A stretch of DNA of 64,000 nt from positions 5,580,001-5,644,000 of the forward strand of contig OY759767.1 in the NCBI GenBank assembly GCA_963662705.2, in the 5' to 3' direction. The notes beneath the pieces were generated by a model. The model saw only the letters and a list, made by a program, of their open reading frames with translations. It was not told where the DNA came from and did not search any database. The first letter of the stretch is position 1, and each line of letters opens with the position of its first letter. Shown here piece by piece: positions 34,140 to 43,009 of the stretch. This DNA is from JAPPHA01 sp963662705 (GTDB taxonomy: Bacteria; Pseudomonadota; Alphaproteobacteria; Rhodobacterales; Rhodobacteraceae). A program made the position numbers and the translations under genes.

Positions 34140-35417
34140 TCAGCTGCTGTTCCGCCCAGCTGAAAATGCCCGTGGGAACGATTCGTCGCCGTGCAAACCC
34201 GGCGATGCGCACTCGCGGCCCATGAGGCCTGGCAGCGGGGGATCCGGGCAGAGTTCGCGCAGGACCGAATCGAGAAGCGGGCGACCGTCAGGCGTCGCGC
34301 GCAGCCGCCGTCCGTCGACGTCAAGGAATCCGTCGGTGACGAGACCCTGGTATTCGGGAATGGCGTTCTCTCGGTCCGCAATGGCCGAATAGCGATCCAG
34401 GTCCGCCCCTTCCCGGAGGCGAAGTGAGGCGATGAGGTACTCTTCGCAAAGGACATCCGGAGATAGGAATTCCACATTGCGAACACCCGTCCCTGTCGTT
34501 TCGGTCGACCGAAGCCAGTCCGCTGGCATGGCAATTCCACGGGTTCTGTGCGCACTCCCGTTGTAGACGATTCGACCGTCAGCACCGGGCCCGATCCCGA
34601 CGAATTCGCCATACCGCCAGTAAATCAGGTTGTGCACGCACGCGTACCCGGGCCGTGCATAGCTCGAGGTCTCGTATCCGGGAAACCCGGACCGCGAACA
34701 GAGTTCGTCGGTAACTTCCAGCAAGTCGGCCTCCAGGCCCTCTCCGGGTAGCCCCCTCAGTTTTCCCCGCTTGGCGAGGGAACCGAAACGCGTTCCCGGC
34801 TTGATAGTCAACTGGTAGAGCGAAAGGTGGTCGACCCCGGAACACAGGGCGTCCCGGAGTTCGCCGGCCCACGCCTCGACGCTCTGGTGCTGGCGCGCAT
34901 AGATCATGTCGATACTGACGGACGGAAAGTGTTGCCGAGCTATCTCGATGGCCTGCCGGGCCATGGCGGCAGTGTGCCTGCGCCCGAGCCTTTTCAGGTC
35001 TGGATCGACCAGCGATTGGACCCCGATCGAAATCCGGTTGACCCCGGCTTCCGAATACCCGGCAAAGCGACCGGCCTCCACGGACGTCGGATTGGCCTCC
35101 AGCGTGATTTCGGTTCGGGGAGTTACGGTCCACGCGTTGGCCACGTCGGTAATGACGGCGTGAACCATTTCGGGACTCATCAGGCTCGGGGTTCCCCCGC
35201 CGAAGAATATGGAGTCCACGTTCCGCCCCGGAAGCAGCCTTGCGTGATGACTGATTTCCGAGCGGAAGGCCTTGATCCAGGTGCTCTCGTCGACCGATTT
35301 GTAAAGGTGGACGTTGAAGTCGCAGTACGGGCAAATGGATTCGCAGTACGGCCAATGAACGTAAACGCCGAAACCCGCGTCCCTCAGGGCATCTGCGCCG
35401 CGCCTGTCAGGCGTCAT
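34140..35417 (-). CDS. hemW: Radical SAM heme chaperone HemW
   Basis: 425 aa. The radical SAM site CESICPYCDFNVH (CxxxCxxC plus the HemW-type extra residues) is near residue 29, then FFGGGTPSLMSPE, RISIGVQSL and the C-terminal HemN domain with LIYWRYGEFVGIGPGA. HemW inserts heme into respiratory enzymes and is distinct from HemN, which has a longer N-terminus and an additional cysteine. The ATG at 35417 overlaps rdgB by 11 bases; another in-frame start at 35444 lies deeper in rdgB. Confidence 0.92.
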   Translation of the reverse strand: MTPDRRGADALRDAGFGVYVHWPYCESICPYCDFNVHLYKSVDESTWIKAFRSEISHHARLLPGRNVDSIFFGGGTPSLMSPEMVHAVITDVANAWTVTPRTEITLEANPTSVEAGRFAGYSEAGVNRISIGVQSLVDPDLKRLGRRHTAAMARQAIEIARQHFPSVSIDMIYARQHQSVEAWAGELRDALCSGVDHLSLYQLTIKPGTRFGSLAKRGKLRGLPGEGLEADLLEVTDELCSRSGFPGYETSSYARPGYACVHNLIYWRYGEFVGIGPGADGRIVYNGSAHRTRGIAMPADWLRSTETTGTGVRNVEFLSPDVLCEEYLIASLRLREGADLDRYSAIADRENAIPEYQGLVTDGFLDVDGRRLRATPDGRPLLDSVLRELCPDPPLPGLMGRECASPGLHGDESFPRAFSAGRNSS

Positions 35418-36021
35418 TAAGGCACGCGTCGACGAACTTCTCAAAGGCTGCCGTCCTGGGGCTCATGCCCTGTTTCTTGCCCGGATCCATTTCCCCGAAG
35501 GTCAGTTCGTGCCCGTCGGGCTGAAAGATGGGATCGAAACCAAAGCCGTTCCCGCCACGCATCGGCCATACGAAACGCCCCGCGACCGATCCCTCGAAAA
35601 TGGCGTCGTGCCCGTCCGGCCATGCGACGCAAAGGGAACACCTGAATCGCGCGCTCCAGGGTTCCGTGGCGCCCGCGTCTTCCAGCATGCGCCAGGTCCT
35701 GGCCATCATGATTCTGAAATTCCTTCCCCCTGGTGTTTCAGCCCAGTCGGCAGTGTGAATCCCCGGCTGGCCGGCAAGGGCGTCGACCTCGATTCCGCTG
35801 TCGTCGGCGAGCGACGGAACCCCCGTCGACCGCGCCGCGAAAGCCGCCTTGATCCGCGCGTTTCCGGCGAAGGACGCTTCGGATTCGGCCGGTTCTTCGA
35901 GTCCGAATTCCCGGGCTGGAATGACCAGCTTGCCGAAGGGCGCCAGTAATTTCCTGAATTCCTGCAGCTTGCCGGAATTGTGGGTCGCGAGGACGACGGA
36001 TTTTTCGGTCAACTGCCGCAT
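35407..36021 (-). CDS. rdgB: dITP/XTP pyrophosphatase RdgB (HAM1)
   Basis: Cleans the nucleotide pool by hydrolysing dITP, ITP and XTP to monophosphates. 204 aa. VLATHNSGKLQEF at residue 10, SFAGNARIKA, LADDSGIEVDALAGQPGIHTA and GFGFDPIFQPDG are the expected motifs. The C-terminal SHR motif that contacts the base reads MSPRTAAF here, with Pro in place of His. Part of the standard rph-rdgB-hemW order. Confidence 0.93.
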   Translation of the reverse strand: MRQLTEKSVVLATHNSGKLQEFRKLLAPFGKLVIPAREFGLEEPAESEASFAGNARIKAAFAARSTGVPSLADDSGIEVDALAGQPGIHTADWAETPGGRNFRIMMARTWRMLEDAGATEPWSARFRCSLCVAWPDGHDAIFEGSVAGRFVWPMRGGNGFGFDPIFQPDGHELTFGEMDPGKKQGMSPRTAAFEKFVDACLNDA

Positions 36022-36029
36022 CGGGCCGG

Positions 36030-36743
36030 TCAGCCCACGGCTGATTTCTGCAATTCAACCAGCTCGTCGATTCCTTTTGTGGCGAGGACCAGCATGGAAT
36101 CCAGTTGCTGCCGGGAAAACGGAGCGGCCTCTGCCGTACACTGGACTTCGACCATGTCTCCTGAACCCGTCAACACGAAATTCGCGTCGGTTTCGGCCTC
36201 GCTGTCCTCGGCAAAGTCGAGATCCAGGACCGGTTGGCCGTAAACGATGCCGCAACTCACTGCGGCGACATGATCCGTGACGGGGTTTTCCCTGAGAATG
36301 CCCGAAGACAGCATATGTTCGATGGCCAGCCTGAGTGCGACCCAACCGCCGGTAACGGAAGCACAGCGCGTGCCGCCGTCTGCCTGAATGACGTCACAAT
36401 CTATGGTCAACTGGCGTTCACCGAGCCGGACCCGGTCGATGCAGGCCCTGAGGGAACGGCCGATCAGGCGCTGGATTTCGGCAGTTCTTCCCGATGGCCG
36501 ACCCGCGGTCGCCTCGCGCCGGTTCCTCCTGTCGGTGGCCCTCGGCAGCATGCCGTACTCGGCGGTCACCCATCCCAGGCCCGTGTTCCTGATGAACGGC
36601 GGGACGCGGTCTTCAAGACTGGCAGTGCACAGGACGTGCGTGTTTCCAAACCGAATCATGCAGGAACCCTCTGCGTGCAGGCTGACATTGGGTTCGATCG
36701 AAACCTCTCTCAAATCGCTCGGCCCGCGTCCGGAATGTCTCAT
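36030..36743 (-). CDS. rph: Ribonuclease PH
   Basis: Phosphorolytic 3'-5' exoribonuclease that trims tRNA and rRNA 3' ends. 237 aa, starting MRHSGRGPSDLREVSIEPN. Signatures: GNTHVLCTASLEDRVPPFIR, GWVTAEYGMLPRATDRRNRRE and LTIDCDVIQADGGTRCAS. The ATG at 36743 fits the family start; an in-frame start at 36800 would add 19 residues. Nine bases separate it from rdgB. Confidence 0.95.
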   Translation of the reverse strand: MRHSGRGPSDLREVSIEPNVSLHAEGSCMIRFGNTHVLCTASLEDRVPPFIRNTGLGWVTAEYGMLPRATDRRNRREATAGRPSGRTAEIQRLIGRSLRACIDRVRLGERQLTIDCDVIQADGGTRCASVTGGWVALRLAIEHMLSSGILRENPVTDHVAAVSCGIVYGQPVLDLDFAEDSEAETDANFVLTGSGDMVEVQCTAEAAPFSRQQLDSMLVLATKGIDELVELQKSAVG

Positions 36744-36919
36744 GTCTCGTGTCCTCGGTTGATCTTGGCCGGAAAGAACGTGTCGCGCAGAACGGCGCAC
36801 GCAACGGATCCGGATCGAATACTGGCCAGCCGAAGGTCATGCAAGCCAATTGACCGAAGCGCGCACCAGCACTAGTTTCAGCCGGCGTTTGTGTCATCAG
36901 ACCAGAAGTACCGACTGTC

Positions 36920-37987
36920 GTGGTTCACCCTCCGATCAAAACGTTCGATATGCTCGATTCCAGGGGACAGGATGTCTTCCGCGCGCTCGTCGAGACCTAC
37001 CTGGACCAGGGTGAACCCGTCGGCTCCCGAACACTGGCGCGCAGTATTACCGAAAGCATTTCCGCCGCCACGATCCGGAACGTCATGCAGGACCTGGAGT
37101 TTCTGGGTCTTCTCGAGAGTCCTCACGTTTCGGCCGGTCGGGTTCCGACCGAACTGGGACTTCGCATGTTCGTCGACGGAATTCTGGAGGTCGAGGACCT
37201 CGAAAAGCACGAACTGGCGCGCATCGAACATTCGCTCGAAGGCGAGGCCAGGGACCGGGCCGCGATGCTCGAGTCGGCGGGATCACTGCTGTCCCACCTG
37301 ACCAGGGCAGCGAGCATCGTCCTGGTTCCCAAGTCGGACGCGCCCGTGAAGCACATCGAATTCGTCTCGCTGTCCTCGGACCGGGCACTGGCGGTTCTCG
37401 TTACTGCCGACGGGAAAGTGGAAAACCGGGTTTTCCGCCCACCGCCGGGGTTGACGCCGTCTTCGATGAGGGAGGCAGCCAATTTCCTGAATTCCATTTG
37501 CAGCGGTCAGACGGTCGAGGACCTGGTCGCGGCCGTCAAGGAAGAGATTCCCAAACGAAAACAGGAAATCGATGACCTGTCGAAACAGTTGATCGAGAAA
37601 GGTCTCGCCACCTGGGCGGAAGGAAGCTCGCCCGAATCCCGACTGATCGTTCGCGGACGGTCGAACCTGCTGGACGAGACGGTCAGGGAAGAAGACCTCG
37701 AACGGATTCGAACACTGTTCGACGACCTCGAGAGAAAAAAGGAAATCGTCGAACTGCTGGAACTTGCGGAACAGGGATCAGGGGTCAGGATCTTCATCGG
37801 GTCGGAGAACAAACTATTTTCGCTTTCGGGTTCATCTTTGGTGATTTCGCCCTATATCAATTCCGAACACAGGATCGTCGGTGCAGTTGGCGTGATCGGA
37901 CCGACGCGTTTGAACTATGGACGGATCGTGCCGATCGTCGATTACACGGCTCAACTCATTGGCCGGCTGGTGTCGGAAAGGGGATAG
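36920..37987 (+). CDS. hrcA: Heat-inducible transcription repressor HrcA
   Basis: 355-aa repressor of groESL/dnaK-type operons via the CIRCE operator. N-terminal winged helix (FRALVETYLDQGEPVGSRTL, then SISAATIRNVMQDLEFLGLL and SAGRVPTELGLRMFVDGIL), and the C-terminal GAF-like ligand part with GVRIFIGSEN and VGVIGPTRLNYGRIVPIVDY. Divergent from rph, followed by grpE. The start is uncertain between GTG 36920 and ATG 36950; neither has a strong ribosome site. No CIRCE repeat was seen in front of it. Confidence 0.94.
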   Translation: MVHPPIKTFDMLDSRGQDVFRALVETYLDQGEPVGSRTLARSITESISAATIRNVMQDLEFLGLLESPHVSAGRVPTELGLRMFVDGILEVEDLEKHELARIEHSLEGEARDRAAMLESAGSLLSHLTRAASIVLVPKSDAPVKHIEFVSLSSDRALAVLVTADGKVENRVFRPPPGLTPSSMREAANFLNSICSGQTVEDLVAAVKEEIPKRKQEIDDLSKQLIEKGLATWAEGSSPESRLIVRGRSNLLDETVREEDLERIRTLFDDLERKKEIVELLELAEQGSGVRIFIGSENKLFSLSGSSLVISPYINSEHRIVGAVGVIGPTRLNYGRIVPIVDYTAQLIGRLVSERG

Positions 37988-38021
37988 CTGCTGTGTCGAT
38001 GTCGGTAGAGGACGGGCATGC

Positions 38022-38768
38022 ATGACGACAAAGACTGAAACAACGGGCACGGCAGAAGGCGAGGCGTCGAACCAGGTTGGCGGCCAGCAGGATGCGCCGG
38101 AGCCAGGGGCAGGCCAGGACGAGCAGGTTGACACGCCTGCAGGGCCGGACGAAGTCGAGTCGACGGACGCAGAACCGGAATCCCTTGACGATGGTGACGC
38201 CGACGCGGCCGCCGGAAAAAAGGAGGAGGACGAGTCCGGGGATGAAACCGGTGAGGACGGCGCCGAGGTTCCCGTTGAAGACGAACTTGCCAGGGCCCAG
38301 GCCGAAACCGCGGAATTTCGGGATCGCTGGATCCGCGCGGTGGCCGAACTCGAAAACACCCGCAAGCGGGCGGAGAGGGACCGTCGAGACGCGGAAGCCT
38401 ACGGGGGGCGCCGGTTGGCGCGGGACCTACTTTCGGTCCATGACAACCTGAATCGCGCGTTGTCGTCGGTCGACGACGACCAGCGGGAGGCAGCACGTGC
38501 GCTGATCGAGGGAGTCGAGCTGACACTGAAGGAACTGGTCGCGGCATTCTCCAGGAATGGCATCGTTCCGGTCGCTCCGGAAATCGGTGACAGGTTCGAT
38601 CCGAAGCGCCACGAGGCGATGTTCAATGCGCCGCACCCCGAAGTGCCGGCCGGGAGCATCATTATAGTCATCGAGACAGGCTTCAGTATCGGCGAGCGGC
38701 TGCTGCGCGCCGCTCAGGTCGGTGTGTCCGCCGGACCGCCTCCCGCCCCGAACGGGGAAGACGGCTGA
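38022..38768 (+). CDS. grpE: Nucleotide exchange factor GrpE
   Basis: Co-chaperone that releases ADP from DnaK. 248 aa with a long acidic, disordered N-terminus (about 1-80), then the coiled coil FRDRWIRAVAELENTRKRAERD and the beta domain GVELTLKELVAAFSRNGI, PKRHEAMFNAP. The ATG at 38022 follows GAGG by 9 bases. The N-terminal extension is longer than in E. coli (197 aa), which is common in alphaproteobacteria. Placed 34 bases after hrcA; dnaK/dnaJ are not adjacent. Confidence 0.93.
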   Translation: MTTKTETTGTAEGEASNQVGGQQDAPEPGAGQDEQVDTPAGPDEVESTDAEPESLDDGDADAAAGKKEEDESGDETGEDGAEVPVEDELARAQAETAEFRDRWIRAVAELENTRKRAERDRRDAEAYGGRRLARDLLSVHDNLNRALSSVDDDQREAARALIEGVELTLKELVAAFSRNGIVPVAPEIGDRFDPKRHEAMFNAPHPEVPAGSIIIVIETGFSIGERLLRAAQVGVSAGPPPAPNGEDG

Positions 38769-38780
38769 ACCGGCCGGATT

Positions 38781-41450
38781 TCATCTGCTCTTGATCAGGG
38801 ATTTGAGTTCGTAAAGCGCATCCAGGGCGTCCCGTGGGGACAGGTCGTCCGGGTGAATGTCCCTCAGCCTGGCCAGTACCGGTGAAGCGTCCTGTTTCGG
38901 TCGGAGGGGCGCCGAAGGACGATGTTCGAAGAGCGGCAGGCCGTCGAGAAGGTTGTCGACCTTTCCGCCGGTCCGGTTTTCCCCTCTTTCAAGCGTGTCG
39001 AGCACCTCCCCGGCTCTTTCGATCACGCTGGCCGGCAGGCCAGCAAGCCTGGCGACCTGAACGCCGTATGAACGGTCGGCGGCACCGGGTTTCACCTCGT
39101 AAAGGAACCGGATTTCTCCCTGCCACTCCTGCACGGCAACCGTGGCATTGACCATGTTCGCGAGCATTCCGGAAAGCAGGGTCAACTCGTGGTAGTGCGT
39201 GGCGAAAATCGTGCGGCAACCGGAAACATCATGCAGGTATTCGAGCGTTGCCCAGGCGATCGACAAGCCGTCGAATGTTGCGGTCCCCCGGCCGATCTCG
39301 TCGAGGATCACGAAAGCATTGGCATCGGCGCGATTCAGGATCGCCGCCGTCTCGACCATCTCGACCATGAAGGTCGACCGGCCGCGCGCCAGGTCGTCGG
39401 CCGCCCCGACCCGCGAAAACAACTGGGACGCAATCCCGATCTCGGCCTTCCGGGCGGGTACAAAACTCCCGGCTTGCGCGAGCAACAGGATCAAGGCGTT
39501 CTGCCTGAGAAACGTGGACTTGCCGGCCATGTTCGGCCCCGTGAGCAGCCAGATCAGGGGTTGGCCGTTGTCGCCGACCGACAATGTACAGTCGTTTGCG
39601 ACGAATGAACCGCTTCCGTTTTTCTGGAGGGCGGCTTCAACGACCGGGTGACGGCCAGCCTCGATGTGAAACCGGCGGTCTTCGAAAACCGCCGGACGAG
39701 ACCAATTTTCACCGCGGGCAAGATCGGAAAGGGCCGCGGTGACGTCTATGGTCGCGACCGCTGCGGCCGCGGCGCCAATCGGGCTTGACATCGCGAGCAC
39801 CTGTTCCGCCAGACGGTCAAGTATCGCGAGCTCGATCTCGATTGCCCTCGCCGCCGCGGACAGGATTTCGGCTTCGAGCTTCGACAGTTCCACCGTGGTA
39901 AACCGCAGGGAATTGGCCATTGTCTGGCGGTGGATGAACGTGGCGGCGACTTCTTCGGAGAACATTCGTTCCGAATGGCGCGAGTGGGTTTCGACAAAGT
40001 ATCCAAGCACGTTGTTATGGCGGATCTTGAGTGACGCGATGCCGGACAACTCGCGGTATTCTGCCTGCAGTTTGGCAATGACCTTTCTGCTCTCGTCACG
40101 AAGGTCCCTGGTCCGGTCGAGTTCCGTGTCGTAATCAGGCGCGATGAATCCACCGTCTCGGGCAAGGACCGGTGGATTGTCGACGAGAGCCGCGAGCAGT
40201 TCGCAAGGATGATCGTCGCAGCCGGCCAGCGCGGCGACGGCGTCGTCGAGTTCCGTCGGCCTTTGGCCGTGAGCTTTGCTGTGGAACGTGGCCGCAATTT
40301 GGCGCGCATGCTCCAGTCCGTCGCGTATGGCGGCGAGGTCGCGCGGCCCTCCATGTCCCAAGGCCAACCGACCCAATGCGCGTGCCATGTCGGGAACCGA
40401 TCGCAGGATCTTCCTGCATGATTCCGTCAACTCAGGAGATTCCTTCAGGAATGCGATTGAATCGAGACGGCTTTCGATGATCGGAAGTTCCGTGGAAGGA
40501 CTGGCAAGCCGGCGTTCGAGAAGCCGGGCTCCCGCTCCGGTAATGGTTCGGTCGATTGTCCCCAGCAACGACCCGGCGCGTTCGCCTTCAAGGCTTGCCG
40601 TCAACTCCAGATTGCGCCGGGTTGCCGTGTCGATCTGCAGGACCTTGCTCCTGTCCTTGATGACGGGGGGGAGGAGATTTGGTCGCTGCCCCTTCTGGGT
40701 CATTTCCAGGTAATCGGCGACGGCGCCCATTGCGGAGATTTCCGGTTTGCCGAACTGGCCGAATGCGTCGAGGGAACCGATCTCGTAAAGTTTCAGGAGA
40801 CGGTCCCTGGCCAGGGAACTGTCGAAGCAGGCCCTGGGCAGGACGGTGACGGTCGATCCGGCCTCGCGGAAGATCTCGTCAAGGGATTCATCGAGTGAAT
40901 CCGAGATCAGGATTTCCTTAAGGGACAATTCCGCCAGCAATGGAGAAATCATCACGTGAGGACAGTTCTGGACCATGAAATCGCCGGTGGTAATGTCGGT
41001 CCAGGCGATGGCCGAACTCCCCCTGATTTCGGAAAACGCGCCGAGGAAACTGTGCTTCCTGGCATCAAGGAGATTGTCTTCAGTCACCGTGCCGGGGCTG
41101 ACAAGCCGCGTCACACCACGTTTGACCACTGCCTTGTGTCCGCGTGCCTTCGCGTCGGCCGGGCTTTCGAGTTGTTCGCAGATGGCGATGCGAAACCCCT
41201 TGCGGACAAGGGTCTGAAGGTAACCGTCAGCGGAGTGATACGGCACGCCGCACATCGGGACAGCCTGACCACGATGCATACCGCGCTGGGTGAGCGCGAT
41301 ATCCAGGGCTTCGGACGCGGCAACGGCGTCGTCGAAGAACATCTCGTAGAAATCGCCCATGCGGTAGAACAGCAGGGTCCCCGGATGTTCGGCCTTGATC
41401 TGGTGATACTGGGCCATCATCGGTGTAACTGCCAGTTCTCTGTTCGGCAC
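38781..41450 (-). CDS. mutS: DNA mismatch repair protein MutS
   Basis: Mismatch recognition ATPase, about 889 aa. Mismatch-binding domain TPMMAQYHQIKAEHPG and FYRMGDFYEMFFDDA (the Phe-x-Glu wedge), then connector and clamp, Walker A TGPNMAGKSTFLRQ, Walker B FVILDEIGRGT, and the HTH-like C-terminus. I place the start at the GTG at 41450, just after GGGGGGC and 10 residues before TPMM; an earlier in-frame start at 41651 adds 67 residues unlike the family. Convergent with grpE, 12 bases apart. Confidence 0.95.
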   Translation of the reverse strand: MPNRELAVTPMMAQYHQIKAEHPGTLLFYRMGDFYEMFFDDAVAASEALDIALTQRGMHRGQAVPMCGVPYHSADGYLQTLVRKGFRIAICEQLESPADAKARGHKAVVKRGVTRLVSPGTVTEDNLLDARKHSFLGAFSEIRGSSAIAWTDITTGDFMVQNCPHVMISPLLAELSLKEILISDSLDESLDEIFREAGSTVTVLPRACFDSSLARDRLLKLYEIGSLDAFGQFGKPEISAMGAVADYLEMTQKGQRPNLLPPVIKDRSKVLQIDTATRRNLELTASLEGERAGSLLGTIDRTITGAGARLLERRLASPSTELPIIESRLDSIAFLKESPELTESCRKILRSVPDMARALGRLALGHGGPRDLAAIRDGLEHARQIAATFHSKAHGQRPTELDDAVAALAGCDDHPCELLAALVDNPPVLARDGGFIAPDYDTELDRTRDLRDESRKVIAKLQAEYRELSGIASLKIRHNNVLGYFVETHSRHSERMFSEEVAATFIHRQTMANSLRFTTVELSKLEAEILSAAARAIEIELAILDRLAEQVLAMSSPIGAAAAAVATIDVTAALSDLARGENWSRPAVFEDRRFHIEAGRHPVVEAALQKNGSGSFVANDCTLSVGDNGQPLIWLLTGPNMAGKSTFLRQNALILLLAQAGSFVPARKAEIGIASQLFSRVGAADDLARGRSTFMVEMVETAAILNRADANAFVILDEIGRGTATFDGLSIAWATLEYLHDVSGCRTIFATHYHELTLLSGMLANMVNATVAVQEWQGEIRFLYEVKPGAADRSYGVQVARLAGLPASVIERAGEVLDTLERGENRTGGKVDNLLDGLPLFEHRPSAPLRPKQDASPVLARLRDIHPDDLSPRDALDALYELKSLIKSR

Positions 41451-41777
41451 GAAGCCCCCCGACGTGAAAGTGGTCAAATCCCGTAAACTGGTTTGAAAAC
41501 GCCAAGGGCGTGTTCCGATCCCGGGCAACCCGGGTGGCCTGCCCGCAGGGCTTTCGTATAGGTACCAGTGACGATGGTCGTCAACATGCGCCGGGAGAAG
41601 CGGTTGGAAGCCGGTTTCGGATTCCGGTGGATCAGGAATGTCCAAAACCATCTATTGTTCTTGACAGGTGGCCCGGAATCCCCCATTTTCGCCATGAAAT
41701 TGTAGACAAAATACAATTCACGAAACCGGCGCCGCACCGCAGACGCCAGAATTCCAATCGGAAAGGAGGAACCAGAC

Positions 41778-42917
41778 ATGTCTGACCCCACGAAACTCAA
41801 CACTCCGGGCGCCAGGCGATGGACACGCCGGAAAGTCCTCGACACTGCCGGCAAAGGGATCGCGCTCGGCAGCACGGCACTGGCTGCACCCTGGCTGCTG
41901 CCCGGCCGCGCCTCCGCGCAGGCAGGCGAAGTGAACGTACTCGCGTTCGGGGGATACGAAGAACCCGGAATGCTCGACGCGTTCCAGGAAAACACCGGGA
42001 TCAAGGTCAACCTCAAGATTCACGACGGATCGGACGAGGAAATGGTTGCCCTCGTCGGCTCCTCTCCGGCAGGAACGTTTGACATCATCACGCCGACAAG
42101 CGCCTACGTTCCGCGGGCGGCGCGGGACGGCCTGCTGCTTGAACTCGATCCGGGCGACTATCCCCTGGATGACTACTTCGAGATCATTGCAAACTGGCCG
42201 CCGTGCTATGTCGACGGCAAGATGTACGGTCTCGTGAACCGTTTCGGTTACTACGGCATCACCTACAACCACGAAAAGTTTTCCGAGGACGATGTCGCCA
42301 GCTACTCGGTCCTGTGGGACAGCGCCGTATCGGGACGGGTCGCGCTCTTCGACTGGTTCCTGCCAAACATGGGCTGCCTTTCGAAGTACAACGGCAATCC
42401 GCAGCCCTACGACCTTGACGCCGATGCCTTCGGAGCACTCGTCGATCGTCTGACGAGCCTGCGTCCGCAGGTCGGGCTGGTCGGCAACACGTCGCAGGTC
42501 ATCCAGGCGATGGCCGGGGGCAGTTACGACCTCGCAATCGCCGGGGAATGGGTCCAGGCCGGAATGTACGACGACGGCCTTCCTTTCAAGGCGCGCGTGC
42601 CAGTGGAAGGCGGCGTGACCTGGGACCAGGCCGTTTGTATCGCGGCGAACACGCCGCGCATGGAAAACGCCGTCAAGTTCGTGCAGTACGTGGCCGGGCC
42701 AGGGTTCCAGTCCATGCTGGCGATCGCCAAGACCTATTACAGCATGGTCCCGAACAAGAAAGCGGCGGAACTTCTGCCTGACGACAAGCGGGAATTGCTG
42801 AACCTGGTGGATCTCGACCGGTTCGACGAGGTGTTCATGGCCAACCTGTCACCCAGGAAAGATCCTGACAACAGGCAGGAATGGCTCGACGCCTGGGAGA
42901 ACTTCAAGAACCTCTGA
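41778..42917 (+). CDS. ABC transporter substrate-binding protein (PotD-like)
   Basis: Periplasmic binding protein of the spermidine/putrescine type, 379 aa. The N-terminus has a twin-arginine signal (TRRKVLDTAGKGIALGS, cleavage near ASAQAG), so it is exported folded. NVLAFGGYEEPGMLDAF, FDIITPTSAYVPRAA and VEGGVTWDQAVCIAANTP match PotD-like proteins. GGAAAGGAGG stands 10 bases before the ATG. It opens a cluster with two permeases and an ATPase. The ligand is unknown; enzymes nearby suggest an amine or amino-acid derivative. Confidence 0.9.
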   Translation: MSDPTKLNTPGARRWTRRKVLDTAGKGIALGSTALAAPWLLPGRASAQAGEVNVLAFGGYEEPGMLDAFQENTGIKVNLKIHDGSDEEMVALVGSSPAGTFDIITPTSAYVPRAARDGLLLELDPGDYPLDDYFEIIANWPPCYVDGKMYGLVNRFGYYGITYNHEKFSEDDVASYSVLWDSAVSGRVALFDWFLPNMGCLSKYNGNPQPYDLDADAFGALVDRLTSLRPQVGLVGNTSQVIQAMAGGSYDLAIAGEWVQAGMYDDGLPFKARVPVEGGVTWDQAVCIAANTPRMENAVKFVQYVAGPGFQSMLAIAKTYYSMVPNKKAAELLPDDKRELLNLVDLDRFDEVFMANLSPRKDPDNRQEWLDAWENFKNL

Positions 42918-43009
42918 GGCTTGCGGAATCCGGCCGAACGCCTCAGCCTGTCACGAGCGGGGCGTTCGGTCTCCCGTTCATGATCAATTCTCGGAGAAGA
43001 GAACCGGGC

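Noticed and set aside
36744..36919. CIRCE operator between rph and hrcA
   Set aside because: The sequence TTAGCACTC-N9-GAGTGCTAA was looked for; only CAGCACTAG occurs, without the second arm.
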